This document shows, in pieces, positions 9,070 to 16,976 of a stretch of 64,000 nt of DNA (the stretch's first letter is position 1; each line of letters opens with the position of its first letter). The position numbers were made by a program, and so were the translations under genes. The DNA is from JBAXEO01 sp963789515. GTDB taxonomy: Bacteria; Actinomycetota; Coriobacteriia; Anaerosomatales; JAAXUF01. The stretch spans positions 1-64,000 of the forward strand of contig CAWBKW010000009.1 in assembly GCA_963789515.1 (NCBI GenBank), read 5' to 3'. The notes below the pieces were generated by a model. The model was not told the origin of the DNA. It worked only from the letters and a program-made list of their open reading frames with translations, and did no database searches.

Positions 9070-9705
9070 TCATTCGTCCTCCACCAGGGCCAGATCGGCC
9101 ATGTAGACGGCCATCTCGATAAGCTGCCGATAGATCTCGTCCTTCTCAGCCGGATCGATTCCCGCAGTGGGCCATACCCAGTCTTCAATGGACGCCCATC
9201 CCAAGATCATGGCGGTGATCGCTGAGACGAGAACACGCGGGTCGATGTCCCGAGGTGGCGGCAAGGGTTTGTCGCCCGAGGCAGCCGCGTTTCGAGCCAG
9301 TGCGACCATCGCGGACGTAGTCCGGATTCTCTCGGCCAACGACACGTACTCCGTGCCCTCCATCGCCGAGCGTACAAGCATCATGCTGTGGTCGCGCTGG
9401 AGCATCGCTCGCGGGAGCAGCACTTGGTAGGCGCCCCTCAAAGACGCCGAGGCCCTCGCAGTCGTCGCACGTTTGACATCGACGCGGTCGATGACGGCTT
9501 TGATCAGATCGTCCTTGGATCCGAAGTACTTGTGCACGAGGGCGTGAGAGACACCCGCGTGCTCGGCGACCTCTCGGACAGAGACAGCGCGCGGCCCGTG
9601 CTTCGCGAACAGCTCTTGGGCCGAATCCAAGATGCGCGCAGTGTTCACCTCTTTGCCAGGACGCCTCATAATTGAGGCCGATTCGGCCCCGTTGCGACTG
9701 GTCAA
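9070..9705 (-). CDS. TetR/AcrR-family transcriptional regulator
   Basis: A 211-residue TetR-type repressor. The N-terminal helix-turn-helix domain is clear (residues 20-66): ARILDSAQELFAKHGPRAVS, VREVAEHAGVSHALVHKYFG and SKDDLIKAVIDRV. The C-terminal half is a variable ligand-binding region. The start is read as TTG with GAGGGG 8 bp upstream. It is the first gene of the minus-strand series down to the AI-2E gene, so it probably controls itself and the following MBL, SulP and related genes. The upstream gap holds candidate operators (a perfect ccaattgg at 9775-9782 and the repeats near 9853-9922). Confidence 0.88.
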   Translation of the reverse strand: MTSRNGAESASIMRRPGKEVNTARILDSAQELFAKHGPRAVSVREVAEHAGVSHALVHKYFGSKDDLIKAVIDRVDVKRATTARASASLRGAYQVLLPRAMLQRDHSMMLVRSAMEGTEYVSLAERIRTTSAMVALARNAAASGDKPLPPPRDIDPRVLVSAITAMILGWASIEDWVWPTAGIDPAEKDEIYRQLIEMAVYMADLALVEDE

Positions 9706-9852
9706 GGTCGATTCCCCTCACGCATGCCCCGAAGTCCCCCGAACGCGTCGAACCTCGTCACGGTTTCTTAGTGTCCAATTGGTAACATACACCCGCGGCG
9801 AATACCTTGGGAAGTGCGCCCGTGTCCCGAAGAGCGCCACGCCTTGGTATCT

Positions 9853-9922
9853 ATCACTAGTCACGGGAGGATGCGACTCGCTGCGCATGAATCCTCTTCA
9901 TCACTAGGGTCGTCTAGTGATG
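9853..9922. repeat. Three copies of atcactag, two forming a 9-bp inverted repeat
   Basis: The 8-mer atcactag occurs at 9853-9860 and again at 9900-9907; the second is part of a perfect 9-bp inverted repeat, catcactag (9899-9907) and ctagtgatg (9914-9922), separated by 6 bp. It lies in the 298-bp gap between the TetR gene and tRNA-Ile. It could be an operator for the TetR protein, or a hairpin. No gene is visible in this gap. Confidence 0.45.
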
Positions 9923-9954
9923 GCTCTAGCTATGTCGGCCGTGGTCCGACCGCC

Positions 9955-9990
9955 GAAATGAAACTAGACAGCCCAAGATAGGCTGTCTAG
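9955..9990 (-). terminator. Rho-independent terminator of tRNA-Ile
   Basis: A perfect 10-bp inverted repeat, ctagacagcc (9964-9973) and ggctgtctag (9981-9990), with a 7-nt loop. On the minus strand it is followed by TTTCATTTC. It starts 13 bp beyond the CCA end of the tRNA gene. Confidence 0.8.
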
Positions 9991-10003
9991 CTGCGGATTC
10001 TTA

Positions 10004-10080
10004 TGGTGGGCCCGGCTGGACTCGAACCAGCGACCTCACGGTTATCAGCCGTGCGCTCTAGCCAGCTGAGCTACGGGCCC
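10004..10080 (-). tRNA. tRNA-Ile (anticodon GAU), CCA encoded
   Basis: A 77-nt cloverleaf on the minus strand. The acceptor stem GGGCCCG pairs with CGGGCCC, the D arm contains GCTCAGCTGG, the anticodon loop CTGATAA gives GAU, and the T arm contains GGTTCGAGTCC. The 3' end carries A followed by an encoded CCA (10004-10006). Confidence 0.97.
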
Positions 10081-10104
10081 TTGTCGTGCGAAATGCTCGC
10101 ATAC

Positions 10105-10131
10105 CTTATACCAGCGCCCACAGGGGGTCAA
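10105..10131 (-). promoter_or_regulatory. Candidate promoter for tRNA-Ile
   Basis: On the minus strand TTGACC (10126-10131) is followed after 15 bp by TATAAG (10105-10110); an overlapping TAAGGT gives 17 bp spacing. It lies 25-50 bp upstream of the tRNA, where its promoter is expected. Confidence 0.55.
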
Positions 10132-10175
10132 GGAACCCGAGCCGGTCGCCGTACTCGGCGAGAAGAGCCGCCTGC

Positions 10176-10573
10176 TCAGAGCCCCGAAAGCACGGTCACG
10201 TGCAGGTGCCGGGACCTCGGGCCGTCGAACTCCGCGAAGTACACCGCCTGCCACGTTCCGAGCGCCAGGCGGCCGCCCTCGATCGGCACCATCACGCTCG
10301 TCCCGACCAGCGCGGTCTTGAGGTGCGCGTCGCTGTTGCCCTCGGCATGCCGCCAGCCGGCGACTCTCGGGCGCGAGTCCGAGCGAGCCCCGCGATCAGG
10401 TCGGTCGCGACGTCGGGGTCGGCGTTCTCGTTGACGAGGATTCCGGCGGTCGTGTGCGGCGAGGATACGACCGCGACCCCGGCCGAGACACCCGCGGCCG
10501 CGACCGCCCGCGCCACCACCTCGGTCACGTCGACCAGCTCTTCTCGGCGGGTGGTGCGAATCTCGTGTCGCAT
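10176..10573 (-). CDS. YjbQ/UPF0047 family protein (frame broken)
   Basis: Two pieces in different frames add up to a full YjbQ-family protein of about 132 residues. The first gives VVSSPHTTAGILVNENADPD; the second gives RHAEGNSDAHLKTALVGTS, RLALGTWQAVYFAEFDGPRS and the C-terminus. They join near 10365-10375 if one base is changed, which points to an indel error. The family has been linked to thiamine-phosphate synthase activity, but its main cellular role is not settled. The gene is divergent from the bifunctional nuclease gene, with 93 bp between them. Confidence 0.8.
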
Positions 10574-10666
10574 GCCTACCTCCTGACGCTGTTGCAGGCT
10601 GGCGTATCATGGACACCATCGCACATCATCGTGCCCGTGCGACGACAGAGCCCGCAGGAGGTGACC

Positions 10667-11165
10667 GTGGTCCCCGTTCGCATCGCCAGCCTCGCCGTGG
10701 ATCCTCGGTCCAACCAGCCGGTCCTGCTTCTCAAGCCGCTCGACGAGGAGCCCGGCACGGGCCAGTTGCTCCCCATCTGGATCGGCCAGCCCGAGGCGAC
10801 CTCGATCCTGCTCGCGCTCGAGGGCACGGAGCTGCCGCGGCCGCTCACGCACGATCTCATGAAGAGCCTGCTCGAGACGCTCGACAGCTACGTCGAGCGC
10901 GTCGAGATCACCCGCGTCGACGAGGGCACCTTCTTCGCGGCGATCACCGTCCGCGCCGAGGAGCGCACGGCTCGTGGTCGACGCGCGCCCCTCGGACTCG
11001 ATCGCGCTCGCGATCCGCATGGGCGCGCCCATCTTCGTCGCCGAGCAGGTCTTGGACGAGGCCGCCGTTCCCGACGACACCGGCTCCCCCGCCGACGAAG
11101 AGGCCGAGCTCGAGGCGTTCCGGACGTTCCTGGACTCCGTCGAGCCCTCGGACTTCCAGAGCTGA
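10667..11165 (+). CDS. Bifunctional nuclease (DUF151) family protein (frame broken)
   Basis: About 165 residues of the BFN/DUF151 family. The first piece has LDEEPGTGQLLPIWIGQPEA, TSILLALEG and RPLTHDLMKSLLETLDSYVE; the second, starting near 10970 in another frame, has VDARPSDSIALAIRMGAPIF, the most conserved part of the family. One-base correction near 10968 joins them. The start is GTG at 10667 with AGGAG 6 bp upstream. The acidic C-terminal tail of about 30 residues is usual for bacterial members. Nuclease activity has been reported for plant and archaeal relatives; the bacterial role is unclear. Confidence 0.85.
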
Positions 11166-11192
11166 TCCGCGCTCGGCCCGCCGAGTCTGCGG

Positions 11193-12392
11193 CTACTCGT
11201 ATCTGAGCGCGTCGATCGGGTCGAGCTGCGACGCCCTGATCGCAGGGTAGACGCCGAAGAACACGCCCACGCCCGCGCTGAACGCGAAGGCAAGCGCGAC
11301 GGCGCCCGCGCTGAGTTCGACCGGCACCCATGCCCGCAGGATCGCTGCCGCAGCCAGCCCCAGAGCGATGCCCACGACGCCGCCGAGCGCCGAGAGCACC
11401 GTGGCCTCGATGACGAACTGGCTCAGGATGTCGTAGGTGCGCGCACCGACCGCCTTGCGGATGCCGATCTCGCGGGTCCTCTCGGACACGCTGACCAGCA
11501 TGATGTTCATGATGCCGATGCCCCCCACCAGCAGTGAGATGGCGGCGATTCCGGCAAGCATGGCCGTCAGCGTTCCGAGCAGGGTCGACAGGATCCCCAG
11601 CGTCTGCTGCTGGGTCAGCACGGTGAAGTCATTGCCGAACTTGGGACGCAGCGCCTGTTCGGCGCGCGCCTTGACCGCCTCCACCTGTCTCGGGTCGCGC
11701 GACTTGATGACGATCTGGGTGAGCTTCTTGGTGCCGAGCAGGCGCTGACCGGTCGTGCTCGGGATGTAGATCTGGTTGTCCTCGGAGCCGGCGAACGACC
11801 CGCCCTTGGGCTGGTAGGTACCCGACGACCGTGAACCGCTGGCCCTCGATGTCGACCTGCCTGCCGACGGGGTCCTGGCCGGGGAAGAGCGCGTCGCTCA
11901 CCTCCGATCCCAGCGCGACCACGCGCGCGCCGTTGAGCCACTCGGAGTTCGTGTAGTGGCGCCCCGACTTGAGCGTCGCCGTGAACACCTGCGTGCCGAG
12001 CGCGTTGCCCGCCGCCATGCTCGCCCGCCAGGTGCGTCTGCCCGCCTTCATCGACACGTTCGCCGTCAGCACCGGCACCACGATCGCCGAGGAGCCCAGG
12101 CGCTCCGTCAGGAGGTTCGCGTCATCGTTGGTCAGCGGCTTGCGGATCGCGAAAGGGCTCGATCCCCTCCCGCGCTCGCAACTGAACCGATGTTCTGCGG
12201 GATGACGAAGATGAGGTTGGAGCCGAGCCCCTCGAGCTGCCCGGTCACCACCGTCTTGACGCCGGTACCGATCGAGACCAGCAGGATGACGGCGGCCACG
12301 CCCACCACCACGCCGAGCATCGTCAGCGCGCTTCGGACGCGGTTGGCGCCGAGCGTCCTCAGTGCGATGCGCAGCGATTCGAGGAAGTCCAC
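11193..12392 (-). CDS. MacB-like ABC transporter permease 1 (frame broken)
   Basis: Three pieces in different frames together make one FtsX/MacB-type permease of about 400 residues. The N-terminal piece has VDFLESLRIALRTLGANRVR and the first TM helix. The middle piece is a periplasmic MacB-PCD-like domain (VVALGSEVSDALFPG, VDIEGQRFTVVGYL). The C-terminal piece has three TM helices around LLVGGIGIMNIMLVSVSERT and ends in LDPIDALRYE. Breaks fall near 12150, 11810 and 11680. It is a close duplicate of the next permease. With the ATPase and adaptor it would form a tripartite efflux or lipid/peptide export pump. Confidence 0.85.
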
Positions 12393-12483
12393 GGTCCGAG
12401 AGCCCTCCAAGACGACCCGGTCAGCGAGTCTACTTGTGCGAGCGTCGTGCCGAACTCCGGATCGCGTGCCCGACGAGTGCCGG

Positions 12484-13677
12484 CTACTCGTACCTGAGCG
12501 CCTCGATCGGGTCGAGTCGCGAGGCGCGGTACGCCGGGTACACGCCGAAGAACACGCCGACCGCCGCCGAGAACAGGAACGCGAGCGCGACCGCCCAGAA
12601 CGTCACCTGCGCGGGCACCCACTTCTGCATCGCGAGCGCTCCCCCGGCTCCCACAAGGATGCCGAGCACCCCGCCGAGCACCGAGAGCACCATGGCCTCG
12701 ATGACGAACTGGCTCAGGATGTCGTAGGTGCGCGCGCCGACCGCCTTGCGGATGCCGATCTCGCGGGTCCGCTCGGACACGCTGACCAGCATGATGTTCA
12801 TGATGCCGATGCCGCCGACCAGCAGCGAGATGCTCGCAAGGCCCGCGAGCATCGCCGTCAGCGTCCCGAGCAGGGTCGACAGGATCCCGAGCGTCTGCTC
12901 CTGGGTGAAGACCGAGAACTGGTCGCCGAATCGCGGCGTCAGTATGCGCTGCACCTGCGCCTTCACGGCCTCGATCTGATCGGTGTCGGCGACGTCGCAC
13001 CAGCATGCCGGAGATGTCCCTCGTGCTTGAGCACCTGCTGCGCGGTGGTGATCGGGATGTCGACGACGTTGTCCTGGCTCCCGCCGAGAGACCCGCCCTT
13101 CGCCTCGAGCAGGCCGATGATGACGAACGGCTGCCCGTTCACGTCGAGCTTGCGGCCGATCGGGTTCTGGCCCGGGTAGAACTCGTCTCGAACCTCCGAG
13201 CCGATCACGGCCACGCGCGAGCCGCCGACCACCTCGCCCCGTCGAGAACCAGCGGCCCTGCTCGATGGTGCCGGCGGCGGCGTCCTTGCCGTTCTGGTCG
13301 GTTCCGCCGAGCGTGCTGTTCTTCGTCCTGTTGCCCACCCGCAGCTGAGCGGCCGCCTGCAGCGTCGGGATCACCGTGCCCTGATCACCGATGCGCGACT
13401 GCACGTAGTCGACGTCGTCCAGGCGTGAACTGCTTGGTGATGGTGCCCGGCCGGACCCCCTCCCCCTCCCTCGAAGTTGCCCGGGAACACGAACAGGAGG
13501 TTGGAGCCGAGTCCGGAGATCTGGCCGGTCACCTGCTCCTGGACGCCCGTGCCGATCGAAACCAGCAGGATGACCGCCGCCACGCCGATGATGACGCCGA
13601 GCATGGTGAGCACGCTGCGCACCTTGTTGGCGCTCAAGCGCCCGAATCGCGATGCGGAAGCTCTCGACAAGGTTCAC
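12484..13677 (-). CDS. MacB-like ABC transporter permease 2 (frame broken)
   Basis: FtsX/MacB-type permease of about 400 residues in several frame pieces: N-terminus VNLVESFRIAIRAL, first TM segment VRSVLTMLGVIIGVAAVILL, periplasmic part with VAVIGSEVRDEFYPG, and a C-terminal three-helix block with the same VGGIGIMNIMLVSVSERT as its neighbour, ending LDPIEALRYE. Frame changes lie near 13645, 13430, 13230 and 13000. The GTG start overlaps the ATPase stop (GTGA), so it is translationally coupled to the ATPase. It is followed after 92 bp by permease 1. Confidence 0.86.
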   Translation of the reverse strand: MNLVESFRIAIRALERQQGAQRAHHARRHHRRGGGHPAGFDRHGRPGAGDRPDLRTRLQPPVRVPGQLRGRGRGSGRAPSPSSSRLDDVDYVQSRIGDQGTVIPTLQAAAQLRVGNRTKNSTLGGTDQNGKDAAAGTIEQGRWFSTGRGGRRLARGRDRLGGSRRVLPGPEPDRPQARRERAAVRHHRPARGEGRVSRREPGQRRRHPDHHRAAGAQARGTSPACWCDVADTDQIEAVKAQVQRILTPRFGDQFSVFTQEQTLGILSTLLGTLTAMLAGLASISLLVGGIGIMNIMLVSVSERTREIGIRKAVGARTYDILSQFVIEAMVLSVLGGVLGILVGAGGALAMQKWVPAQVTFWAVALAFLFSAAVGVFFGVYPAYRASRLDPIEALRYE

Positions 13678-14528
13678 GACTGCACCTTGGCGTTGACCGA
13701 GATGGTGACGAGGTCGTCGATCGCCATCTCTTTGTCGATCGACGCGGTCTCTTCCTTGGCGATGATCCGGTCCTCGACGCACTCGTTGAGCACGACGCGC
13801 CCGTCGCGGACGTGGATGACGCGCTGGGCATGCCGAGCGACCCGCGCGTCGTGGGTGACGATGACGACGGTGATGCCCTGCGCGTTGAGCTCCTGCAGGA
13901 TCGTCATGACCTCGATGCCGCTCTTGGAGTCCAGGTTGCCGGTGGGCTCATCGGCGAGCACGATGCTCGGCTCGGTCACCAGGGCGCGCGCGATGGCCAC
14001 GCGCTGCTGCTGTCCGCCGGACAGCTGGTTGGGCATGTGGCCCAGCCGGTTGCCGAGCCCGACGCGCTCGAGCGCCGCGCGGGCGCGCTTGGCGCGCTCC
14101 GACCCGCTCAGCCCGGCGTAGATCAGCGGAAGCTCGACGTTGGCCTGCGCGGTCGTGCGCGCGAGCAGGTTGAACGACTGGAAGACGAAGCCGATGCGCT
14201 TGTTGCGCACGGCGGCCAGCTGGTTGGGGTCCATGTGCGAGACGTCTTCGCCGTCGATGGTGACGGTCCCCGTCGTGGGGTGATCGAGCAGCCCGACGAT
14301 GTGCATCAGCGTCGACTTGCCCGAGCCCGACGGCCCCATGATCGCGAGCATCTCTCCGCGGCAGACCTCGAGGTCGACGCCGCGCAGCGCGCTCACCTCG
14401 ATGTCGTCGAGGAGGTAGCGCTTCGTGACGTCGTGCGCCTCGAGCACGGCGTCGACCGAGCACGCGGGACCTATCGCCGAGGCACGTCGCTCCTCGATCG
14501 GCACGCGCTCTTCGTCGGCCACAGCCAA
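13674..14528 (-). CDS. ABC transporter ATP-binding protein (MacB/LolD type)
   Basis: A 284-residue ATPase, intact. Walker A is MGPSGSGKST, the Q loop FVFQSFNLL, the signature LSGGQQQRVAIARAL, Walker B VLADEPTGNLDS, and the switch His is in VIVTHD. This pattern is that of the MacB/LolD/FtsE-like group that pairs with FtsX-type permeases. A 30-residue N-terminal extension and a C-terminal tail of about 35 residues flank the domain. The gene lies 6 bp after the adaptor gene and overlaps permease 2, so the four genes form one export operon. Confidence 0.93.
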   Translation of the reverse strand: MAVADEERVPIEERRASAIGPACSVDAVLEAHDVTKRYLLDDIEVSALRGVDLEVCRGEMLAIMGPSGSGKSTLMHIVGLLDHPTTGTVTIDGEDVSHMDPNQLAAVRNKRIGFVFQSFNLLARTTAQANVELPLIYAGLSGSERAKRARAALERVGLGNRLGHMPNQLSGGQQQRVAIARALVTEPSIVLADEPTGNLDSKSGIEVMTILQELNAQGITVVIVTHDARVARHAQRVIHVRDGRVVLNECVEDRIIAKEETASIDKEMAIDDLVTISVNAKVQS

Positions 14529-14534
14529 GATCGC

Positions 14535-16007
14535 CTACTGCACCTTCACGCGAACCACGAGGCCGTCCGAGTACTGGGTCGGGCCTGAGAGCGCCACGAC
14601 GGCGCCGTCGGAGAGGCCCGACAGCACTTCGACCTCGGTGTCGGTCGTCGCGCCGACGGTGATGTCGGCCTTGACCAGCTTGTTGCCGTCGACCCGGTAC
14701 ACGAAGTTCTTGCCGTTCTCGTTGAAGAGCGCCTCGACCGGAATCGTCATGGCGCCCTTGATCGAGGAGACCTCGATCGTGGCGTCACCCTTCATGCCGA
14801 TCAGGATGTTCTTGCCGGTGTCCTGCAGCGCCGAGCTCGACCGGGAAGATCGTGCCGCCGGTCGCGGTCGGCTGCGAGGCCGGGCTGATGCGCAGCACCA
14901 TGGTCTTGATCGACTTGCCCGGGAACGAGTCGAGTGTGACGGTCGCGCTCATGCCCACCTTGAGGCGGTCGACGTCGGCCTCGTCCACCTCGGCGACGAA
15001 GGTCGAGCCGTTGAGGTCCACCACCGAGAAGGGCGCGGCGGCGAACGACACCGCCGAGCCCTTGGAGGCGACCGGGGTCTTGCCGTCAGCCCCGGGCAGT
15101 CCCGGTCGCGTTCAGGAACACGGTGCCGTCGATCGGGGCGACCATGGTCGCATCGTCGAGCGTGGACTGCGCCAGGTTGACCGACTGTTGGGCCGCCACG
15201 ACGGCCGCCTGGGCCGCGGCCTTCTGGCTCGACGGGCTGGCCGCCTGCGCCTTCTTCAGGCTCGCCACTGCGGCAAGGTAGGCGGCCTTGGCTTGCGCGA
15301 CCCCTGCGTTGGCCTGTGCCTCGGCCGGCTTGAGGTTGGTCGAGGAAAGCTGCTGGCTCGTCGCCTTCGCGCTCAGGTAGGCGGCGTTCGCCTGGGCCGC
15401 CTGGGCCGCGGCGATCGACGTCGTCGGGCTCGTCGAGCCCCATTCGACGAGCGAGAGCTGGTACGCGGCCTCGGCGTTGTTGTACGTCAGAAGTGCCGCG
15501 TTCGTGGCAGCGTTCGCGGCGTTGATCTGCGCCTGGGACGGGCCCTGGGAGTCCACGTTGTCTTCCGCCACCTGCGCGGCGTGCAGTGAGGCCTTCGCCG
15601 CCTTGACGTTGGCCTGTGCGGCCGCGATGTCGGCCGAGCTCACCGAGGTGGCTCCCACGTTGTCCAGGGCCGCCTCAGCCTGCGCCAGCGCCGCCTCAGC
15701 CTGATCGACCTGCAGCTTGAGCGGTCCGGTGTCCATCTTGGCGAGCTTCTCACCGGCGACGACCTTCTGGCCGTCGATAACGTACACGTCGGAGAGGGTC
15801 CCCGCCGCCGGCGGGATACACGTCGGCCCGGAGTCCCGCCGCGACCTTGCCCGAAGCCGACACGGTCACGCCCAGGTCGGTCTGGGAGACCGTCGCGACC
15901 TTGACCTCGGGTCCGCTGCCCCGGGAGCGCATGAAGAAGAACCCTGCCGCACCGGCTACGACCACCAGCACGACCACGGCAAGAATGATCTTGGTCCTCT
16001 TGGACAC
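14535..16007 (-). CDS. Efflux adaptor, HlyD/MacA-like (frame broken)
   Basis: Four pieces in different frames add up to a periplasmic adaptor of about 490 residues. The N-terminus has a membrane anchor (KRTKIILAVVVLVVVAGAAG), then a lipoyl-like half (VSQTDLGVTVSASGKV), a very long Ala/Gln-rich helical hairpin (15110-15720), a second lipoyl half (VAPIDGTVF), a beta-barrel part (VDEADVDRLKVGMSATVTLD) and a membrane-proximal end (VEVLSGLSDGAVVALSG). Breaks fall near 15800, 15100, 14830 and 14790. It would connect the ABC permease pair to the cell exterior, although a monoderm actinobacterium has no outer-membrane channel. Confidence 0.85.
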
Positions 16008-16083
16008 GTGCTCCTCCTTCGACTAACCACCAATCAGGGCGCGCCTCGGCGCTCCCTGAACACACTCCCTCATTGTTCCACAA

Positions 16084-16099
16084 CACGCCCGTGGGCGTG
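16084..16099 (-). terminator. Weak hairpin after the HAD gene
   Basis: Perfect 7-bp inverted repeat cacgccc/gggcgtg with a 2-nt loop, followed on the minus strand by TTGTGG. It lies 26 bp past the HAD phosphatase stop and could partly end transcription before the efflux operon. The U-tract is poor. Confidence 0.35.
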
Positions 16100-16124
16100 T
16101 GGCGCCCCGGGCGTGGTTTCTCGG

Positions 16125-16832
16125 TTACTTCTCAAGCCGGTACCGGCGCTCGTTTCCGCCGAGCAGATCGATCAGATCTCCCGGCATCTCGAGCGCGTAG
16201 TCCGGTCCGGGTTCCAGCACGCGCTCCGCGAACGGCCCCCACATCGCCGCGGCCGTCAGTGCTCCCGCCGCGATGCCGGCGTCCATGTCGTGCGGGCTGT
16301 CTCCGCAGTAGAGGCACTGGCCCGCCGGCACTCCGAGACGCGAGGCCGCCTCGAGCACGGGACAGGCGTCCGGCTTGTGGATCTCGGTGTCCTCGTAGCC
16401 GACGAGCACCTCGAACAGGTCGCCGAGCCCGAAGTGATCCAGGCCCCTCTGCGCGACAGGCCGGCTCTTCGACGTCACGATTCCCATGCGGTAGCCGGCC
16501 GTCGAGAGCGTCCTGAGCGTCTCGTCGACTCCCGGGAACTCGCGGATCATCTCGTCGTGGACGCGCGCGTTGTGCTCGCGGTAGACCCTGAGCAGCTCCG
16601 CCGAGCGGCCCGGGGCGTACTCCTCCATCTGCGCGACGAGCGGCACCCCGATGTTGTGCCTCAGCACGTCGTCCGGAAGCGCCTCGCCGAGCACCGTCTT
16701 GGTCGCGTATCGCGCCGAGGACAGGATCATCTCGATCGTGTCGATGAGCGTGCCGTCGAGGTCGAACAGCAGCACCTCGAGCGAGGCGACGCGATCAGCA
16801 AGGTCTGAGGGGTTTCGGGACCAGGAATCCAT
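16125..16832 (-). CDS. HAD-family phosphatase (phosphoglycolate/pyrophosphatase-like)
   Basis: A 235-residue HAD hydrolase. Motif I is LLFDLDGTLIDT, motif II is MGIVTSKS, the motif III Lys is in KPDACPV and motif IV is YCGDSPHDMDAG. The helical cap lies between motifs I and II (residues 25-90), as in Gph/PpaX-type enzymes. The chosen ATG gives MDSWSRNPSD; there is no ribosome site, but TACACT lies 7 bp upstream (16840-16845), so the mRNA may be leaderless. An upstream in-frame start would add 11 residues. It follows gyrA by about 145 bp. The substrate cannot be fixed from the sequence. Confidence 0.88.
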   Translation of the reverse strand: MDSWSRNPSDLADRVASLEVLLFDLDGTLIDTIEMILSSARYATKTVLGEALPDDVLRHNIGVPLVAQMEEYAPGRSAELLRVYREHNARVHDEMIREFPGVDETLRTLSTAGYRMGIVTSKSRPVAQRGLDHFGLGDLFEVLVGYEDTEIHKPDACPVLEAASRLGVPAGQCLYCGDSPHDMDAGIAAGALTAAAMWGPFAERVLEPGPDYALEMPGDLIDLLGGNERRYRLEK

Positions 16833-16976
16833 GCCGCCGAGTGTAGCACCGCCCGCTGAGCGCAACGGCGCCCGGAGGGTGCCGCGCGCAGTTACGCAGA
16901 GGGGCCGCCCCTGGGCGGCCTCTTCGAGTATGTTTGAGCACGGCGCCCCCGGTGCCGTTGCGCGCGGCCGTCGAGT

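Noticed and set aside
1..10080. Genomic island inserted at the 3' end of tRNA-Ile
   Set aside because: The accessory block lies on the 3' side of the tRNA, but there is no integrase, no direct repeat of the tRNA end was seen, and the tRNA terminator is intact.
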